Shown: positions 22,593 to 31,334 of the stretch, piece after piece | How the letters are laid out: each line of letters begins with the position of its first letter | Position numbering within the stretch: position 1 is the stretch's first letter | Assembly: GCA_009903905.1 (NCBI GenBank) | Contig: WYEI01000302.1 | Coordinates: forward strand, 1 to 41,925 | Reading direction: 5' to 3' | Length of the DNA: 41,925 bases | Source: Pyrobaculum sp. | GTDB taxonomy: Archaea; Thermoproteota; Thermoprotei; Thermoproteales; Thermoproteaceae | Position numbers and translations under genes: made by a program | The notes under the pieces: model-generated | The model's input: the letters and a program-made list of their open reading frames with translations, nothing else | Database searches by the model: none | What the model was told of the DNA's origin: nothing

Positions 22593-23068
22593 TAGTTAAC
22601 CACGGCCTTTAGGAGCATCACGGCATAGAGCGACATGGCGAGGGCGGCCACTATCATGGCCACGTAGAGGTAGTGGAGGGGGTTGACGACGTTAGACGCC
22701 GGCGGGAAGAGGGCCGACGCGGCGAAGGCCAGCGCTATCGCCGTCACCGCTATGGTTGAGTATATCAACTGGTTGGTGCTAGTGAACTCGCCTCTAGCCG
22801 TGGTTGCCCGCGAGAGGAAGATTAACAAGGCCGCGGCCGCGAGGACTATGAATGAGAGCAGAACCAGCAGGCTCTGCGCGAACACCGCCACCCCGTAGCC
22901 ACTGCCCGTAGCGGCGTTCATGCTTAGATACACAGGCAATTCGCTGGAGGCGTACACCACGGCGCCCACCAGCAGGGTTGCCAGGTAGAAAATTGCCGTG
23001 ATGAGGCCGTGGAAGGAGTACCGTCTCTTCGTCTCCTCGGACCGTTTATACAGAACTGCCCGACTCAT
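22571..23068 (-). CDS. four-helix membrane protein
   Basis: A 165-residue protein with a basic N-terminus (MSRAVLYKRSEETKRR) and four clear transmembrane helices (about residues 20-40, 58-85, 100-122 and 130-155), ending in a basic tail. Its ATG overlaps the TGA of the upstream zinc-ribbon gene (ATGA), so the two form a coupled operon. No family recognised. The zinc-ribbon partner may be its cytoplasmic cofactor. Confidence 0.6.
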   Translation of the reverse strand: MSRAVLYKRSEETKRRYSFHGLITAIFYLATLLVGAVVYASSELPVYLSMNAATGSGYGVAVFAQSLLVLLSFIVLAAAALLIFLSRATTARGEFTSTNQLIYSTIAVTAIALAFAASALFPPASNVVNPLHYLYVAMIVAALAMSLYAVMLLKAVVNYYTPRRK

Positions 23069-23238
23069 GTCAGCTGGACGTACTGCCTAATTTTAATGTT
23101 ACAGGTCTTACAAAGCAAGGTCCTTTCCAGAGTTTTCCTCCCCGTCAGCTGATCCACGCGGAGGAACTGGCTCAGAACATCCATCTCCCTGCCGCAGGAT
23201 GGGCACTTGGCCAGGTATGTAAGGTATTCGCTGTCCAT
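23065..23238 (-). CDS. 57-residue zinc-ribbon protein (short gene)
   Basis: The minus frame from ATG 23238 encodes 57 residues with two CxxC knuckles, CPSCG (about residues 12-16) and CKTCN (about 43-47), the hallmark of a zinc ribbon. The stop TGA overlaps the ATG of the four-helix protein gene (ATGA). An A/T-rich element at 23252-23265 upstream is shared with the divergent 23279 gene. Because of this gene, the longer frame on the plus strand starting at 23207 should be shortened. No family is named. Confidence 0.65.
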   Translation of the reverse strand: MDSEYLTYLAKCPSCGREMDVLSQFLRVDQLTGRKTLERTLLCKTCNIKIRQYVQLT

Positions 23239-23251
23239 GTATTTGCTAATG

Positions 23252-23265
23252 TTTATATTTAATAG
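23252..23265. promoter_or_regulatory. shared divergent TATA region
   Basis: TTTATATTTAATAG reads as a TATA box on both strands, about 22-24 bp from GTG 23279 (plus) and from ATG 23238 (minus). Confidence 0.45.
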
Positions 23266-23278
23266 TAATCCGCTGGAC

Positions 23279-23698
23279 GTGGAGAAGGTCTCCCTCCCAG
23301 ACCTCGTGGCCAGGGTTAGAAAAGGCGAAAACGTGGAGGTTGTAGGCTATGAAGGCGACGTGGTGTTTGTGGAGAGGCCGAAGGGCGTTGTGAAGGGAGA
23401 CTTCGCCCAGGAGGAGCTAAGCGAGCTGAAAAAGAGGAAGCCCAGGGGGAAACCGACAGAGGAACAGCTGGAGCTCGCGGCCGAGGTCGCCAAACGCCTG
23501 GCGGAGGCCAAGAAGCTGTTTAAGATAATCTTCGGGCCCAAGGAGGCCACGATAAGGACAGGCACCGGCTTCATACGGGTGGTGGAGGACGGCGTGAAGC
23601 TGGCAGGCTTCAAAAGCCTCGAGGAGGATCCCATCCCCCTGGTCATAGACGTCTTGAGGAGCTACGGCGAGGTTAGACTGCTGAGGCCTCTGAAGTGA
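23279..23698 (+). CDS. hypothetical alpha/beta protein
   Basis: A 139-residue protein that I do not recognise. A beta-rich N-terminus (VEVVGYEGDVVFVERPKG) is followed by a charged helix (about residues 45-85, with KKRKPRGKPTEEQL) and a beta-rich C-terminal domain (TIRTGTGFIRVVEDG). GTG 23279 is preferred over upstream starts because the TATA box lies inside the longer frame and the divergent zinc-ribbon gene starts at 23238. The last 26 bp overlap the convergent 23673 gene. Confidence 0.55.
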   Translation: MEKVSLPDLVARVRKGENVEVVGYEGDVVFVERPKGVVKGDFAQEELSELKKRKPRGKPTEEQLELAAEVAKRLAEAKKLFKIIFGPKEATIRTGTGFIRVVEDGVKLAGFKSLEEDPIPLVIDVLRSYGEVRLLRPLK

Positions 23699-24029
23699 CT
23701 TTTTTCAGAACCACCAAGTTGAACCTACCCCTCTTCTGTATCTCCACGTAGCCCGCCTCGCTGAGCCGCCGGAGGGATTTGTGGACTGTGCTCTTGGGCA
23801 GGCCCAGCTCCTTTATTATCTCGCTTTGGTACACCACGCCCTGCCGCTCCGCCAGTAGCTTAAGTATGGCCTTGTCCACTTCGTGGAGGTCGTCCGCTGC
23901 CGCGTCTTTAGGATCGGGCACGGCCCCGTTCTGGGCCTCGGCTATCAGCCTCTTCAGCCTGGCCCGCCCCGCATATGCCGCCACCGCCAGGGCGGCTACC
24001 TGCGCGAGCAGTAGGAGGAGGGCTAACAT
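23673..24029 (-). CDS. membrane-anchored winged-helix protein
   Basis: A 118-residue protein. Residues 1-20 are a transmembrane helix (MLALLLLLAQVAALAVAAYA). A basic stretch and an acidic linker follow, then a winged-helix domain (about 48-110) with recognition-helix pattern ELGLPKSTVHKSLRRLSEAGYVE and a wing KRGRFNLVVL. The domain is like MarR/IclR-type archaeal regulators and should bind DNA from the membrane face. It overlaps the upstream minus-strand gene by 7 bp, so both are in one operon. Confidence 0.7.
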   Translation of the reverse strand: MLALLLLLAQVAALAVAAYAGRARLKRLIAEAQNGAVPDPKDAAADDLHEVDKAILKLLAERQGVVYQSEIIKELGLPKSTVHKSLRRLSEAGYVEIQKRGRFNLVVLKKVTSEASAV

Positions 24030-24514
24030 GAGGCTTGTGAAACCTCCTCCTCAAGCTCCAACGCCTCTACCAACGTGGAGACGCGCCTGGTGGCCTCTAG
24101 GAAGTTTTTCGCGGAGGCTACCTCGAAGCCCAACTGCTTCAGCGCCTCGGCGAGACAAGTCTGCGTTGTGAATACCGTCATTTTTCTGGCGGTTTTGTCG
24201 TACTCCACCACCGTGAAGCCGCCTACCCCCACCCGCCTGCTCTTCCTCATCTTCGTCACGTCTTTAGCCCCCTCGACGAGCCACCCCATGTGGAGCAACG
24301 AGTCTTTTATGTCGAGCAACACGGAGGAGGCGTCTGAGTCGCAGAGGGCCTTAAGCGCCGCGGCCACCTCCGGCAACGCAGGCGACAACCTGAGCTCGCC
24401 GTCGCCCAGCTCCACCCGCTCAGCCACAGCCCTCACAGCTAGGTACCCCATGGCGAGCTCCAGCTCGGGAGCCCTAAACACCAAGGCGTCGCCTTGGGTG
24501 AAAACTTCACACAC
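24023..24514 (-). CDS. hypothetical protein in operon with the membrane-anchored regulator
   Basis: A 163-residue alpha/beta protein with no recognised family. It has an acidic N-terminal half, a basic segment KMRKSRR near residue 90 and a helical C-terminus. GTG 24514 is chosen because the TATA-like TTTAAATTTTTG (24532-24543) sits about 23 bp upstream; a TTG at 24532 inside that element is a less likely start. The 3' end overlaps the membrane-anchored winged-helix gene. It could be a sensor partner for that regulator; inference. Confidence 0.55.
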   Translation of the reverse strand: MCEVFTQGDALVFRAPELELAMGYLAVRAVAERVELGDGELRLSPALPEVAAALKALCDSDASSVLLDIKDSLLHMGWLVEGAKDVTKMRKSRRVGVGGFTVVEYDKTARKMTVFTTQTCLAEALKQLGFEVASAKNFLEATRRVSTLVEALELEEEVSQASC

Positions 24515-24531
24515 GGAGGAACCGTAATGCA

Positions 24532-24545
24532 AAAATTTAAAGGTT
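24532..24545. promoter_or_regulatory. shared divergent TATA region
   Basis: AAATTTAAAGG is near-palindromic and reads as TATA for GTG 24514 (minus) and for GTG 24569 (plus), each about 25-30 bp away. Confidence 0.45.
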
Positions 24546-24568
24546 TACACAGCGGCGTGGGCAGAGAG

Positions 24569-24925
24569 GTGGAGCTGGGGCCCTACTTGCGCTTCAGAGA
24601 GAAATACCTAGAGAATATACTAAACGGGCGTAAGCGGGTTACCGTTAGATACGGCATCGTGAAGCCCCGCTTCAGCCTTGTCTATATTGTGTGTTGCGAC
24701 GCCATATACGCCGAGGCCTTCATAACTAAGGTATACTACACCAAGCTGGGGAAGCTCGGCGACGACGTCGTGGCGGCCGAGGGCCTCGGGTCCATGACGG
24801 ATCTGATAAACGAGCTCAGAGAGATATATGGAAACGTGGAGGAGGACGACCCCGTCTCCGTTATATACTTCACCGTTGTGCGGAAATACGACAAGCCGGT
24901 GCCTCTTTCGCACCTCAGGGGATAG
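24569..24925 (+). CDS. ASCH-domain protein
   Basis: A 118-residue protein with the ASCH/PUA-like pattern near its start: LRFREKYLENILNGRKRVTVRYG, then beta strands (FSLVYIVCCDAIYAEAFITKV) and a helix. ASCH domains are PUA-like beta-barrels thought to bind RNA or modified nucleotides. GTG 24569 is preferred because the TATA element lies about 30 bp upstream; ATG 24527 would place that element inside the gene. The next gene, a peptidase, starts 27 bp later with its own TATA-like sequence. Confidence 0.65.
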   Translation: MELGPYLRFREKYLENILNGRKRVTVRYGIVKPRFSLVYIVCCDAIYAEAFITKVYYTKLGKLGDDVVAAEGLGSMTDLINELREIYGNVEEDDPVSVIYFTVVRKYDKPVPLSHLRG

Positions 24926-24952
24926 GACTTATAATACGGCCGAATCATATCT

Positions 24953-25990
24953 ATGCGCAACCTGAAAAAACTGGTGGGGGCCTTCTCGGGGAGGTACGAC
25001 TACCTGGTGCTGACCAAGGGCCCTAACCTGGCCTACGCCGTAGGCATGCCGGACGCACTCGGCCTCATCGTGGATCTCAGAAGCGGGTACTCCACCCTGT
25101 ACGTCTCCCGCCTCGACTACTCGCGGGCAAAGGCCACGACCTCTGTGGACAAGGTGGTTGCCGTCGCCTCGGCGGAGATACCGCCCAGGAGGCCTGGCGA
25201 GGAGCTCGTGGTGGCGCCCAGCATACTAGAGGCCTTAAAGAGCGTAGTAAGGGAGAGGGTGGCCTCTGACAACAAGGAGGTGGGGGTCGACGTGTCGGGG
25301 GAGGTGGCGGAGCTGAGGGCGGCCAAGGAGGAGTGGGAAGTGGAGCTCATCAAGGCGGCTCTCAGGGTAACGGAGAGCGTGTACGTTAAGCTCGGCCAGA
25401 TGAGGCTGGTGGGCATGAGGGAGCGCGACGTGGCTGGTCTGGTCTACAGATGGTTTATGGAGGAGGGGGCTGACGGCGTGGCCTTCGACCCCATCGTGGC
25501 GTCTGGCCCCAACGGCGCGTATCCCCACTACAGATTCGGCGACAGGAGGATAGAATACGGGGACTACGTTGTGGTGGACATAGGGGCCAGGAAGGGGGTC
25601 TACTGCTCAGACATGACGAGGACCTTCGCGCCGGGGCGCTTCGGCGTGTTGAAAGACGCCATGTACGCCGTATACGAGGCGGTCAAGGCGGCCGAAAAGG
25701 CGGCGCGGGAAGGCGTTGCCGCGGCTGAGGTGGACAAGGCGGCGCGGGACGTAATCGCCGAATACGGCTTCGCGCAGTATTTCGTACACTCGACGGGCCA
25801 CGGCGTCGGCGTCGAGGTGCACGAGCCGCCGCGGCTCTTCGCCACGTCTAAAGACGTGTTGAAGAAGGGCCACGTGGTCACGATAGAGCCCGGGGTCTAC
25901 ATAGAGGGCGTCGGCGGGGTCCGCATAGAAGACATGGTATATATAGACGGGGGTGCGGCGGTGCTTAATAGAGTTCCCCACATACTCTAA
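24953..25990 (+). CDS. pepQ: Xaa-Pro dipeptidase/aminopeptidase (M24)
   Basis: A 345-residue pita-bread metallopeptidase. The creatinase-like N-terminal domain spans about 1-120. The catalytic domain has the five metal ligands in order: VVDIGARKG (Asp about 209), SDMTRTF (Asp about 220), the His in HSTGHGVGVEVHEPP (about 279-293), TIEPGVY (Glu about 312) and RIEDM (Glu about 327). The enzyme cleaves dipeptides or N-termini with Pro in the second position and works in the cytoplasm in peptide recycling. Length is normal for archaeal PepQ. Its last 4 bp overlap the convergent methyltransferase gene. Confidence 0.85.
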   Translation: MRNLKKLVGAFSGRYDYLVLTKGPNLAYAVGMPDALGLIVDLRSGYSTLYVSRLDYSRAKATTSVDKVVAVASAEIPPRRPGEELVVAPSILEALKSVVRERVASDNKEVGVDVSGEVAELRAAKEEWEVELIKAALRVTESVYVKLGQMRLVGMRERDVAGLVYRWFMEEGADGVAFDPIVASGPNGAYPHYRFGDRRIEYGDYVVVDIGARKGVYCSDMTRTFAPGRFGVLKDAMYAVYEAVKAAEKAAREGVAAAEVDKAARDVIAEYGFAQYFVHSTGHGVGVEVHEPPRLFATSKDVLKKGHVVTIEPGVYIEGVGGVRIEDMVYIDGGAAVLNRVPHIL

Positions 25991-26823
25991 CGCTTCTTCG
26001 CATATATGCCGTAGCCCTCCTTCGCCTTCTCCACGGCGAAGCCAACCCGCCTCAGCCTCTCGGCGACGCCTCTATAGGGGTTGAGGCCTCTGTATTTGGT
26101 GCCGCTTTGGCTTACGTAGTGGAAAAGCCCCCCGCCTCTCTTCAGCAGTCTATAGAACTCGCGATACAGCGCCTCGGAGTACAGCCTCTGGGTGGCGTGG
26201 CTGAGCCTCGGCGGGTCGTGGATCACGTAGTCGAAGGCCCCGTCTCTAAGCGTTTCGGCAACGGCGAGGCAGTCGCCGATGACTACATCTATCTGGGGGG
26301 ACCAAAGCCCCCTGCTGTAGGGGTTGAAGGCGGCGAGAGTCAGCACGTTTATGTCTATCTCCACGGTGACTACATGTCTCGCGCCTTTTTTCAAAGCCTC
26401 TATGGCCGTGTAGCCGAGCCCGGTGCAACACTCAAACGTGCGGCCCCCCGCCCTCTCGATCTTCCGCGCCGTGACTGCCAGGGGGTTTTCCAACACGCTG
26501 TGCATGGTTATGCCGTCTATCATAAGCGTCGGCGCCCAGCCCCTCCGAAACACACACAGCTTGTAGAACCGCCCCCCCGCTATGGAAAGCTCCCGCCACT
26601 TGCCCCCAAGCAGGACATACACCTCGCAGCTCTCCTTGTCCACGTCGGGCAAGTCGCCGAGAGACACCTCGTAAGCAACCCCGCCGTGTGAGAACCGTGC
26701 ATAGCCTCCGTCGTACTCCACGGGAACCTTCGTGATCTCTAAGTCGAACGAAACCAACTTTTCACCTTTTTTCAGATCCTCCACCTGCCAACGCGACACG
26801 ACAGGCGCCAAGATGGGGCCCAC
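25987..26823 (-). CDS. COG2521-type SAM-dependent methyltransferase
   Basis: A 278-residue Rossmann methyltransferase. A beta-rich N-terminal domain (about 20-95) precedes the SAM-binding motif FECCTGLGYTAIEA (about 130-143), an acidic motif II (VEIDIN, about 154-159) and a catalytic HDPPRLSH (about 202-209) in the position of the DPPY/NPPY motif. It matches my memory of the archaeal predicted methyltransferase group COG2521. Its substrate is unknown; DPP motifs favour a nitrogen or RNA-base target. It is divergent from the 26881 gene. The minus-strand start is GTG 26823. Confidence 0.7.
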   Translation of the reverse strand: MGPILAPVVSRWQVEDLKKGEKLVSFDLEITKVPVEYDGGYARFSHGGVAYEVSLGDLPDVDKESCEVYVLLGGKWRELSIAGGRFYKLCVFRRGWAPTLMIDGITMHSVLENPLAVTARKIERAGGRTFECCTGLGYTAIEALKKGARHVVTVEIDINVLTLAAFNPYSRGLWSPQIDVVIGDCLAVAETLRDGAFDYVIHDPPRLSHATQRLYSEALYREFYRLLKRGGGLFHYVSQSGTKYRGLNPYRGVAERLRRVGFAVEKAKEGYGIYAKKR

Positions 26824-26880
26824 GGGTGTTACTATGTTTAAAATTTCAACATACCCCCTCCACCCCGTTTTTTCTAACTC

Positions 26881-27210
26881 ATGGAATTAAATTTGGAGGG
26901 CTATCTCCTCTCCATGTATGTTCAACAGATTCGTTACACCCCCGTGGGGGAGTACCTTAGGTTGCTCATTCTTAGGAGGCTGGCGCGCGGCCCCGCCAAG
27001 GTCGAGGAGATAGACAAGCTGGCCGAGGAGGCCGTCAGGCGGCTACACGTGAGATACGACTGGCGGGTGTGGCCCCGGCTCCTCGCCAGGGAGGTTGAGG
27101 TGAAAGACGGCGCGGTTGAGCTAACCCACGTAGGTAGGTGGATCCTTGAGCAGACGGGCGAGGAGGTGGCCGAATACGTGAAGAAGACGCTAGGCGTGGC
27201 CCTGGGCTAG
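26881..27210 (+). CDS. small winged-helix-like protein
   Basis: A 109-residue, mostly helical protein. The stretch YLRLLILRRLARGPAKVEEIDKL and the later VKDGAVELTHVGRWILEQ look like a winged-helix fold with a beta wing. No signal or membrane segment. ATG 26881 follows a pyrimidine-rich leader without a clear TATA box, so the promoter is uncertain. The final 21 bp overlap the convergent HD hydrolase gene. A DNA-binding role is plausible. Confidence 0.55.
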   Translation: MELNLEGYLLSMYVQQIRYTPVGEYLRLLILRRLARGPAKVEEIDKLAEEAVRRLHVRYDWRVWPRLLAREVEVKDGAVELTHVGRWILEQTGEEVAEYVKKTLGVALG

Positions 27211-28626
27211 CACCCTCCTCACTGCTAAGTCGAGCAGAGGTTCCAGCACCGCCTTCAAGCTATTTAGGGCGGCTCTTCCACACTTCTCCAGTATTTGTCT
27301 CCGGACGAAGAGAAACAGATGTGGCGCCCTCTTCCACGCCTCGTTTATGGCCTCTACAAGCGGCGAGAGTTTAGAGATGGGCATAGGCCCCGCCGCGGTG
27401 GTTATGTAGAGATCCTCGGCATATGGGTCGAAGCTGACGTAGGAGATTATAAGGTCGTCGTAGGAGAGCCGGCAAGACTCCCCGAGCTCAACGTTGAGTC
27501 TTTCAACAAGGCTCCTCTTCAGCCGGTTCATGAGGGCCCAGTGCAGAGGCCCCAGGTGGTCTATGGACGTGTTTACCTTGACGGGGTCTTTAAAGACCTC
27601 TAGAAACTCCTTCTCCCTCTTCCACAGCGGTACGTACTCCAGAGACTTCCTAGCCAGGAGGTCTCTGAACCTGGGGTCCCGTATAAACACAGAGACGAAG
27701 TGGTCGTCTGTGACCTTCCACACCTCGTCGGCCTCCGCCTTCCCCGCGACGAAGCGGGCCAGGTCGCAGAGATATTGACAGATAGCCGCATCGCCTCTGT
27801 CTTCTAGGCACTTGGCGATGTTGTCGGCCAGTATAGCCCTGCCCATCTCTGTGAAGAGCACCGTCTTGTGGTGTAGATAGACGTGGCGGTAGAGGTTGTA
27901 CCGCGTCAGCAAGTACCCCTCCAGGTTCACCCTGGCTTTTTCGTCGAATTGAATCTTGTCCTCCGCAACCTTCAAGTTCTCCACTATTCTTTCAAGGTCG
28001 ATATGTGTAAAGCTTGTACCTACGGCGGCGCCGGTGAAGTATATATCCCTCATTATGTAGTCGAGCCTGTCTGCGTCAAAGACGCCGGATATTATGTTGC
28101 TGAGAAGCCTATATTTCTCGCTCCTTCCATCGAAAAGGAGGTCCTTCACTAGCTCGGGGTCGTAGCCCAGCTCGGCTAGTCTAGGCGTCAGCTTCTCCAC
28201 CAGCAGTCTGGTGGTCACCTCGTGGGGCTTCGCCACGTCGAACTGCGCCAGGTCCACATCTACGCATCCCCTTTTGACGGCCATGTGGAGGAGCTCGCGC
28301 GTCAAGGCCTCGAAGGAGTGTGAAAAGGGGAGGTGGCCCAGGTCGTGCAGAAGCGCCGCCACGCGCAGGTGACTCAGCGCATCCTCGTCAAACGCCTCCA
28401 TCTGATGCAAGACGCGTTCGCCTATGAGGCTGGCGACGTGCATCACTCCCAAGCTGTGGTCGAAGCGCGTGTGCACCGCGGTGGGGTACACCAAGTAGAC
28501 AAACCCCAGTTGCTTTACGTATCTCAGCCGCTGTATCAGCGGCTCGCCGTCTATCAGCTGTATCTCCTCCGCGGTCAGCTTGATAAAGCCGTGTATTGGG
28601 TCGCGTATCGCCTTCTTATACTCCAC
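27190..28626 (-). CDS. HD-domain phosphohydrolase (COG1078, dNTPase-like)
   Basis: A 478-residue HD-superfamily hydrolase. The N-terminus IRDPIHGFIKLT (about 7-18), QRLRYVKQLGF (about 32-42), the FDHSLG segment (His about 57) and the HDLGHLPFSHSFE motif (about 94-106) are the signature of the dGTPase/SAMHD1-related COG1078 group, which binds a divalent metal and hydrolyses dNTPs or other phosphoesters. A later Asp (SGVFDADRLDYIMRD, about 180-194) completes the HD metal site. GTG 28626 is supported by a TATA box about 22 bp upstream. Function: probably nucleotide-pool control; the substrate is not shown. Confidence 0.8.
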   Translation of the reverse strand: MEYKKAIRDPIHGFIKLTAEEIQLIDGEPLIQRLRYVKQLGFVYLVYPTAVHTRFDHSLGVMHVASLIGERVLHQMEAFDEDALSHLRVAALLHDLGHLPFSHSFEALTRELLHMAVKRGCVDVDLAQFDVAKPHEVTTRLLVEKLTPRLAELGYDPELVKDLLFDGRSEKYRLLSNIISGVFDADRLDYIMRDIYFTGAAVGTSFTHIDLERIVENLKVAEDKIQFDEKARVNLEGYLLTRYNLYRHVYLHHKTVLFTEMGRAILADNIAKCLEDRGDAAICQYLCDLARFVAGKAEADEVWKVTDDHFVSVFIRDPRFRDLLARKSLEYVPLWKREKEFLEVFKDPVKVNTSIDHLGPLHWALMNRLKRSLVERLNVELGESCRLSYDDLIISYVSFDPYAEDLYITTAAGPMPISKLSPLVEAINEAWKRAPHLFLFVRRQILEKCGRAALNSLKAVLEPLLDLAVRRVLAQGHA

Positions 28627-28639
28627 GGCTCAGATAACG

Positions 28640-28652
28640 CAGATATATAAAA
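28640..28652. promoter_or_regulatory. shared divergent TATA box
   Basis: AGATATATAAAAC serves GTG 28672 (about 25 bp) on the plus strand and GTG 28626 (about 20-24 bp) on the minus strand. Confidence 0.55.
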
Positions 28653-28671
28653 CGGAAAGTCACGCACCTCC

Positions 28672-29748
28672 GTGAAGGTGGCAGTGGTGGGCGCAGGCCC
28701 GGCCGGCCTCGCATTCGCCGGGAGATACGGCGACGCGGAAGTCTTCGAGGAGCACCTAGAGGTGGGCCTCCCGAGGCATTGCACCAGTTTGGTGAGCGGC
28801 AGATCGGCGCAGGTAGTGGGGATACCGGAGAGGCTTGTGCTCAACAAATTCGACGAGTTGGTGGTCACAGACCTGGAGGGACGGCGTATTTACTTCGGCG
28901 TCAAGGATAAAGTCTATTTAATCGACAGGCCGGGCCTGGAGCGCTGGCTCGCGGAGAGGGTGCCCAACATCCGGCTGGGGGAGAAGGTGACGGCCGTGAG
29001 GAGCAGCTACATCTACACCTCAGGCGGAAGGCGGTACGGGCCATACGACTACGTGGTCGTGGCGGAGGGCTCTGCCCGCAGGCTCTCCAGCGCCTACGGG
29101 CACGTGGTGCGGCTACCGGGCCTCCAGGTGGACGTGAAAAGCGACGTGGGGCTACGGGGCATGACGGTGGTGTACAACCAGAAGCTCTCCAAGGCCTACT
29201 TCTCCTGGATCGTGGAAATAGACAAGGGACTCTACAGGTTGGGTCTCGCAGACACGTGTTGCACCGTGGACAAGCTGAGAAAACTGGTGAAACTCGTCAG
29301 GGGCACGCCGGTGGGGAAGCCCTTCGGCGGCGGGGTCCTGGCGGGTCCCCCGCTTAAGCGCCTCGTGGAGGGCCGCACAATACTCGTCGGAGACGCGGCA
29401 GGCCTCGTGAAGCCGCTGAGCGGAGGGGGCATAATATTGGCCCTCCGCAGTGGCTACGCCGCCGCTGATGCCCTTGCGCGGGGACGTCCGCTTAGATATG
29501 AGGAGGGCACATTGGCCACTAGGCTCAGGCTGAGGGCCGCCTTCGCCGCGTTTAGGGTGCTCTACGGGCAGAGGCTGGTGGACCGCCTCCTCGCTGTGCT
29601 AAACGGGGGGGATTACGTCGCGGTTGATTACGACGACCACGTCAAGACGCTCCTTGCCGCCGCCTTGACGGACCCGCGGGCGGTGGTCGCCTTAAAGGAG
29701 GCGTTGCATTATTTAGCGGGTAATCGAGATGTTCTTCATCTCCTCTAG
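28672..29748 (+). CDS. geranylgeranyl-reductase-family flavoprotein
   Basis: A 358-residue FAD enzyme. An N-terminal dinucleotide fold [15 protein letters not shown] (about 3-17), [10 protein letters not shown] (about 34-43) and the FAD-pyrophosphate segment [18 protein letters not shown] (about 238-255) match the geranylgeranyl reductase family, which saturates isoprenoid chains of archaeal membrane lipids. It is somewhat shorter than many family members (about 390-450), so it could act on another isoprenoid. It starts at GTG 28672, leaderless. Its last 36 bp overlap the convergent tyrS. A dolichol-kinase-like gene lies 2 kb downstream, so lipid metabolism is a plausible local theme. Confidence 0.75.
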   Translation: MKVAVVGAGPAGLAFAGRYGDAEVFEEHLEVGLPRHCTSLVSGRSAQVVGIPERLVLNKFDELVVTDLEGRRIYFGVKDKVYLIDRPGLERWLAERVPNIRLGEKVTAVRSSYIYTSGGRRYGPYDYVVVAEGSARRLSSAYGHVVRLPGLQVDVKSDVGLRGMTVVYNQKLSKAYFSWIVEIDKGLYRLGLADTCCTVDKLRKLVKLVRGTPVGKPFGGGVLAGPPLKRLVEGRTILVGDAAGLVKPLSGGGIILALRSGYAAADALARGRPLRYEEGTLATRLRLRAAFAAFRVLYGQRLVDRLLAVLNGGDYVAVDYDDHVKTLLAAALTDPRAVVALKEALHYLAGNRDVLHLL

Positions 29749-30831
29749 GAGCTTAGCGCCGGGTCCCTGGAAGTATCTGTAGACGGGCTCCAGCAACTGT
29801 GTCAACGCCTCCGCGGCGGCGTTTTTTAAATCGGCCGGGTGGATCTTCCCCTCTCTATACATGGCCTCCAGCTCCTCGTATCTCCAGACCTCCACGTCTC
29901 CGCCGTATTGTGGAGGTCTTCTAATGACGAAGGGGGTTTTCCTCTCCTCCCTAAAGGCGGCTATGTGGATCAGCTCGAGGACGGGGTTGTACTCCACCTC
30001 CCGGGGCGGGCAGTAGGCCCTTGCTATCTTCTGCCTAACCTCCTCGGGGCTGTCGTGGACAAATATGGCGCTCTGCGGGATGCTTTTGCTCATCTTCAAC
30101 TCGCTGAGCTCCTCCTTGCTGCCGGGCTTCGAGGTGATGTTAAGCGCGGGCAGAAGCTTGTGGTGAAGCGCCACCGGCTTTATCCGCCTATCGTCTACCT
30201 TCAGCGGGTAGAACCTAATCTTATGCGCCACCTCCCTCGCCAGTATGTGCGCCCTCCGCTGGTCAACGCCGCCGTGTGGTATGTGCGCCTCCAGCGCGAA
30301 CACGTCGGCAACCTGGAGGGGTGGATACACGAGGTAGGCCAGGGGGATGGACTCGCCCATCTTCCTGCCCAATATGGTGAGGCTGTGCCTCACCTGGGAA
30401 AGAGTCAGGTGGCGGGTTACGTCCATAAGGAGGAACCAGTACTCGTCGTTGTGGTGATACAGGTCCGATCCCAGGACGAACCTTGTGGCGTCGGGGTCGC
30501 CGCCGAGCACCTCGATTATCTTCTTAAAGGCCTCCACGTAATACGTCACCGCCACCTTCCTAATTACATCTAGGTCACCTCCCAGTTTGTTGTTTAGCCA
30601 AGAATGTATATCGGCTAGGAAGATCTGGGTCTTGACCCCCACCTTCTGCAGATCCACCACCTTAGACATACTGACGACGCCCGTGCCGATGTGGATAAGT
30701 CCGCTTATCTCAAATCCTATGTAGTGCTTCAGCCTGTACCCCACCTGAAACAGCTCCCTCAGCTCCTCCGCGGTGAGCACCTCCTCGGTTGGGTACCGCA
30801 GCACAAGCGAGATCTTCTCCTCAACGTCCAT
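29713..30831 (-). CDS. tyrS: tyrosyl-tRNA synthetase
   Basis: A 372-residue class Ic aminoacyl-tRNA synthetase. The HIGH-type signature is HIGTG (about 47-51) within [12 protein letters not shown], and the KMSKS loop is [14 protein letters not shown] (about 242-255). Segments [17 protein letters not shown] and [16 protein letters not shown] fit archaeal TyrRS rather than TrpRS. It charges tRNA-Tyr in the cytoplasm. Length matches archaeal TyrRS. ATG 30831 lies about 22-24 bp from a TATA box shared with the divergent DUF371 gene. Confidence 0.88.
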   Translation of the reverse strand: MDVEEKISLVLRYPTEEVLTAEELRELFQVGYRLKHYIGFEISGLIHIGTGVVSMSKVVDLQKVGVKTQIFLADIHSWLNNKLGGDLDVIRKVAVTYYVEAFKKIIEVLGGDPDATRFVLGSDLYHHNDEYWFLLMDVTRHLTLSQVRHSLTILGRKMGESIPLAYLVYPPLQVADVFALEAHIPHGGVDQRRAHILAREVAHKIRFYPLKVDDRRIKPVALHHKLLPALNITSKPGSKEELSELKMSKSIPQSAIFVHDSPEEVRQKIARAYCPPREVEYNPVLELIHIAAFREERKTPFVIRRPPQYGGDVEVWRYEELEAMYREGKIHPADLKNAAAEALTQLLEPVYRYFQGPGAKLLEEMKNISITR

Positions 30832-30845
30832 AGAGCTGGAAAAAC

Positions 30846-30858
30846 CTGTATATATTAA
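30846..30858. promoter_or_regulatory. shared divergent TATA box
   Basis: TGTATATATTAAC is about 24 bp from GTG 30876 (plus) and from ATG 30831 (tyrS, minus). Confidence 0.55.
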
Positions 30859-30875
30859 CCGTTGCGTCCAGACCT

Positions 30876-31334
30876 GTGGATGCCGCGGACTGCCTCAACA
30901 AGGTGCTGAGGGGGGAGGCGCCGAGCGACGTGCTCATCGCCAGAGGACATGTGAACATCACTGCGACAAACAGGAGAACGCTTGAAATCAGCAAGGATCC
31001 CTACGTCACACGCCGCGGCGACTGCATAGTGGCGTGTTGCGCCGAGAAGGCCGCGGGGGAGCTAAGGAGAGAGGTGCTACGGGCGCTCGCCTCCAGAGGC
31101 GTCGTGGTGGTGGTGGTAATAGATGCAGGCGACGTGTGGGACGTCGTGACCGGCGAAGCCCCAGGCACCGTGCCCACCTCGACATGGCGCATGGTGGTGA
31201 GGAAAAGCAGATACGTAGACGACTCGACGCTGGCCGTGTCGGCAGACAAGGCCGCCGCAGACCTAAACAGTGCTCTGGTAGCCAAGCTACGACAAGGAGC
31301 CCCCGTGCGGGTTGCGGTGGGGATCTGCTACTAG
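30876..31334 (+). CDS. DUF371 family protein
   Basis: A 152-residue protein with the DUF371 pattern: [20 protein letters not shown] (about 22-41), then [15 protein letters not shown] (about 46-60) and a long [18 protein letters not shown] strand-turn. The family is archaeal and of unknown function. The starting GTG 30876 is supported by a TATA box 24 bp upstream. It is followed by a 300-bp gap without a gene. Confidence 0.75.
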   Translation: MDAADCLNKVLRGEAPSDVLIARGHVNITATNRRTLEISKDPYVTRRGDCIVACCAEKAAGELRREVLRALASRGVVVVVVIDAGDVWDVVTGEAPGTVPTSTWRMVVRKSRYVDDSTLAVSADKAAADLNSALVAKLRQGAPVRVAVGICY

